6,646 nt of DNA, from contig DQTK01000106.1 of the NCBI GenBank assembly GCA_015662815.1, positions 1 to 6,646 on the forward strand, read 5' to 3'. Source of the DNA: Aquifex aeolicus. GTDB taxonomy: Bacteria; Aquificota; Aquificia; Aquificales; Aquificaceae. Positions within the stretch are counted from its first letter, which is position 1; each line of letters starts with the position of its first letter. Positions 5,529-6,646 of this stretch are shown piece after piece. The translations under genes were made by a program, and so were the position numbers. Below the pieces are notes generated by a model. The model had not been told where the DNA came from and did not search any database. It was given only the letters and a program-made list of their open reading frames with translations.

Positions 5529-5540
5529 AATCCTTTTTCC
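5506..5540. terminator. Weak hairpin spanning the emrB/gap convergent junction, possible two-way terminator
   Basis: The arms GGAAAAGG (5506-5513) and CCTTTTTCC (5532-5540) pair with one bulged T around an 18-base loop that holds both stop codons. An alternative plus-strand hairpin AAGGA/TCCTT (5515-5519 with 5531-5535) is followed by TTTCC. Both are AT-rich and weak for a hyperthermophile, so transcription may instead end by another mechanism. Confidence 0.25.
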
Positions 5541-6553
5541 GCCATATATATTACAAGGTCTCTTAGTCTACAGGAATATCCCCATTCGTTATCATACCAC
5601 GCAGCGATGTGAACCAGATTGTCTATTACTTGTGTAAGTGGTGCGTCGAATATTGCAGAGTGGGGATTTCCAACAATATCCGACGAAACTATTGGGTCTT
5701 TACAATATTGGAGAATCTCTTTGAGGTAAGGTTTACCGCTGTTTTTATACTTCTCTGCAGTCTCTTTGAATCTTTCGTTCACTTCTTCCACGGAAGAAGG
5801 AGCCTTACTTACAACCACTGTAAGGTCTATAAGAGAGCCATCAGGAACCGGTACCCTTCTTGCCGTGCCACCCAGTTTACCCTTAAGTTCGGGAATAACT
5901 TCTCCTATCGCTTTTGCTGCTCCGGTAGTTGTAGGAACAATGTTTACAGCTGCAGCCCTTGCTCTTCTTAAATCCCTATGAGGAAGGTCTAAAAGTCTCT
6001 GGTCATTGGTATAAGCGTGAACTGTAACCATATATCCCTTTTCTACACCAAAGATTTCGTTCAAGACCTTTATACAGGGTGCAAGGCAATTTGTAGTACA
6101 GGAGGCATTAGAAACTATGTTATGTTCTTTTGGATTGTATTTTTCTTCATTTACACCTAGGACTACCGTAATATCAGAGTTCTTTGCAGGAGCGGAAATT
6201 ATTACCTTTTTTGCCCCTGCTTGAAGGTGTTTGGAGGCGCTCTCTCTATCCCTGAAGATACCAGTGGATTCTATTACTATATCAACTCCTAAATCGCCCC
6301 AAGGTATCCGGGACGGGTCTTTTTGAGCAAAAACTTTAATTTCTTTTCCATCGACGACTAAATTTTCTCCTTCAGCTTTTACTTCACCTTTAAATATTCC
6401 ATGTACGGAGTCGTATTTAAGGAGGTGGGAAAGCTGCTCGGCACTTGTTAGGTCGTTTATAGCTACTATTTCTATTTCTTCCCTTCCCCAGGAAGCCCTA
6501 AAGAAACTCCTCCCTATCCTGCCAAATCCGTTAATTCCAACCTTAATTCCCAT
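5525..6553 (-). CDS. gap: Glyceraldehyde-3-phosphate dehydrogenase, NAD-type
   Basis: This cytoplasmic tetrameric enzyme interconverts glyceraldehyde-3-phosphate and 1,3-bisphosphoglycerate in glycolysis and gluconeogenesis; in an autotroph it would mainly serve gluconeogenesis. The 342 aa are full length. The Rossmann motif INGFGRIGR is at 7-15. The active-site segment SNASCTTNCLAP (148-159) carries the nucleophile Cys152, and the catalytic base is His179 in TVHAYTNDQ. The C-terminal landmark AAWYDNEWGYS is at 317-327. Asp34-Leu35 after the second strand and Leu190-Pro191 before HRDLRRAR match the pattern of NAD-specific rather than chloroplast NADP-using enzymes, so NAD preference is likely. 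No Shine-Dalgarno sequence precedes the ATG, and a perfect TATAAT ends 10 bp upstream, suggesting a very short or absent leader. The gene stands alone, without pgk or tpi beside it. Confidence 0.97.
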   Translation of the reverse strand: MGIKVGINGFGRIGRSFFRASWGREEIEIVAINDLTSAEQLSHLLKYDSVHGIFKGEVKAEGENLVVDGKEIKVFAQKDPSRIPWGDLGVDIVIESTGIFRDRESASKHLQAGAKKVIISAPAKNSDITVVLGVNEEKYNPKEHNIVSNASCTTNCLAPCIKVLNEIFGVEKGYMVTVHAYTNDQRLLDLPHRDLRRARAAAVNIVPTTTGAAKAIGEVIPELKGKLGGTARRVPVPDGSLIDLTVVVSKAPSSVEEVNERFKETAEKYKNSGKPYLKEILQYCKDPIVSSDIVGNPHSAIFDAPLTQVIDNLVHIAAWYDNEWGYSCRLRDLVIYMAEKGF

Positions 6554-6563
6554 AGTTTAAATA

Positions 6564-6569
6564 ATTATA
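6564..6569 (-). promoter_or_regulatory. -10 box of gap
   Basis: A perfect TATAAT on the minus strand lies 10 bp before the gap ATG, predicting a start about 2-4 bases before the codon. No good -35 box is found 16-18 bp upstream; TTGGTA is 21 bp away. A -35 region would lie within the neighbouring gene's coding sequence. Confidence 0.5.
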
Positions 6570-6571
6570 TT
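6566..6571 (+). promoter_or_regulatory. -10-like box of the divergent right-edge gene
   Basis: TATATT lies 8 bp before the ATG at 6580, predicting a leaderless start. A poor -35-like TTAATT (6543-6548) is 17 bp upstream, inside gap. This box overlaps the gap -10 box by 4 bp on the opposite strand. Confidence 0.4.
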
Positions 6572-6579
6572 TGATATCT

Positions 6580-6646
6580 ATGGAATACATTACCAACTAT
6601 CCCCTTGGCGAACTTAAAGAGAGGTTTAAAGATTTAGGACTGGAAC
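6580..6646 (+). CDS. N-terminal fragment of a divergent gene, possibly RlmN-like 23S rRNA methyltransferase
   Basis: An open frame of 22 complete codons starts with ATG and runs off the right edge; it reads MEYITNYPLGELKERFKDLG then LE. The pattern L..L...F..LG resembles the start of the small helical N-terminal domain of RlmN-type radical-SAM methyltransferases, which normally continues with a FRA.Q motif just beyond this point. That identification is tentative because none of the diagnostic cysteines are in view. There is no Shine-Dalgarno sequence; the start is supported by the -10-like box 8 bp upstream and by only 26 bp separating it from the gap start. Confidence 0.5.
   Translation, partial: MEYITNYPLGELKERFKDLGLE

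Noticed and set aside
5609..5981. Plus-strand open frames of 120 and 71 codons
   Set aside because: Both are antisense shadows of the strongly conserved gap gene and lack ribosome binding sites and domains.

Overview
The window looks like chromosomal DNA of a hyperthermophilic bacterium of the Aquificales, most likely Aquifex aeolicus or a close relative. The proteins are rich in Lys, Glu, Ile and Tyr, genes overlap or nearly touch, and RimM stands apart from its usual ribosomal-protein operon. The EmrA-type adaptor and the GAPDH also match my memory of A. aeolicus proteins. This placement rests on recall and composition, not on a search.

Left part (1-325): no protein gene. On the minus strand there are two tandem promoters with perfect TTGACA -35 boxes, pointing off the left edge. 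They would produce an untranslated transcript beginning with a GC-rich hairpin, as expected of a stable-RNA or rRNA operon just outside the window. The rest of this stretch holds several short inverted repeats that I cannot assign.

326-976: a 55-codon plus-strand gene of unknown function overlaps the 3' end of the minus-strand ribosome-maturation gene rimM by 15 bp, tail to tail.

977-5528: a self-contained drug-efflux operon on the plus strand. A TetR/AcrR-type repressor is followed by a TolC-type outer-membrane channel, an EmrA-type periplasmic adaptor and an EmrB-type 14-helix MFS pump. Each of the three junctions is an ATGA start/stop overlap. A 22-bp palindrome just upstream of the repressor is the obvious operator, so the repressor probably controls its own operon. 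Together the three structural genes encode a complete tripartite pump spanning inner membrane, periplasm and outer membrane.

5525-6646: a minus-strand gap gene (NAD-type glyceraldehyde-3-phosphate dehydrogenase) meets emrB tail to tail with a 4-bp overlap. It is separated by only 26 bp from a divergent gene that runs off the right edge and may be an RlmN-like methyltransferase. The two -10 boxes in that gap overlap.

Across the window, genes that probably begin transcripts lack a Shine-Dalgarno sequence and have -10-like boxes 7-10 bp before the ATG. The three operon-internal genes have clear Shine-Dalgarno sequences. No mobile element, CRISPR array, tRNA or clearly new multi-gene system was seen. 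The most promising unexplained items are the left-edge transcript, the 55-aa protein and the apparently leaderless promoters.
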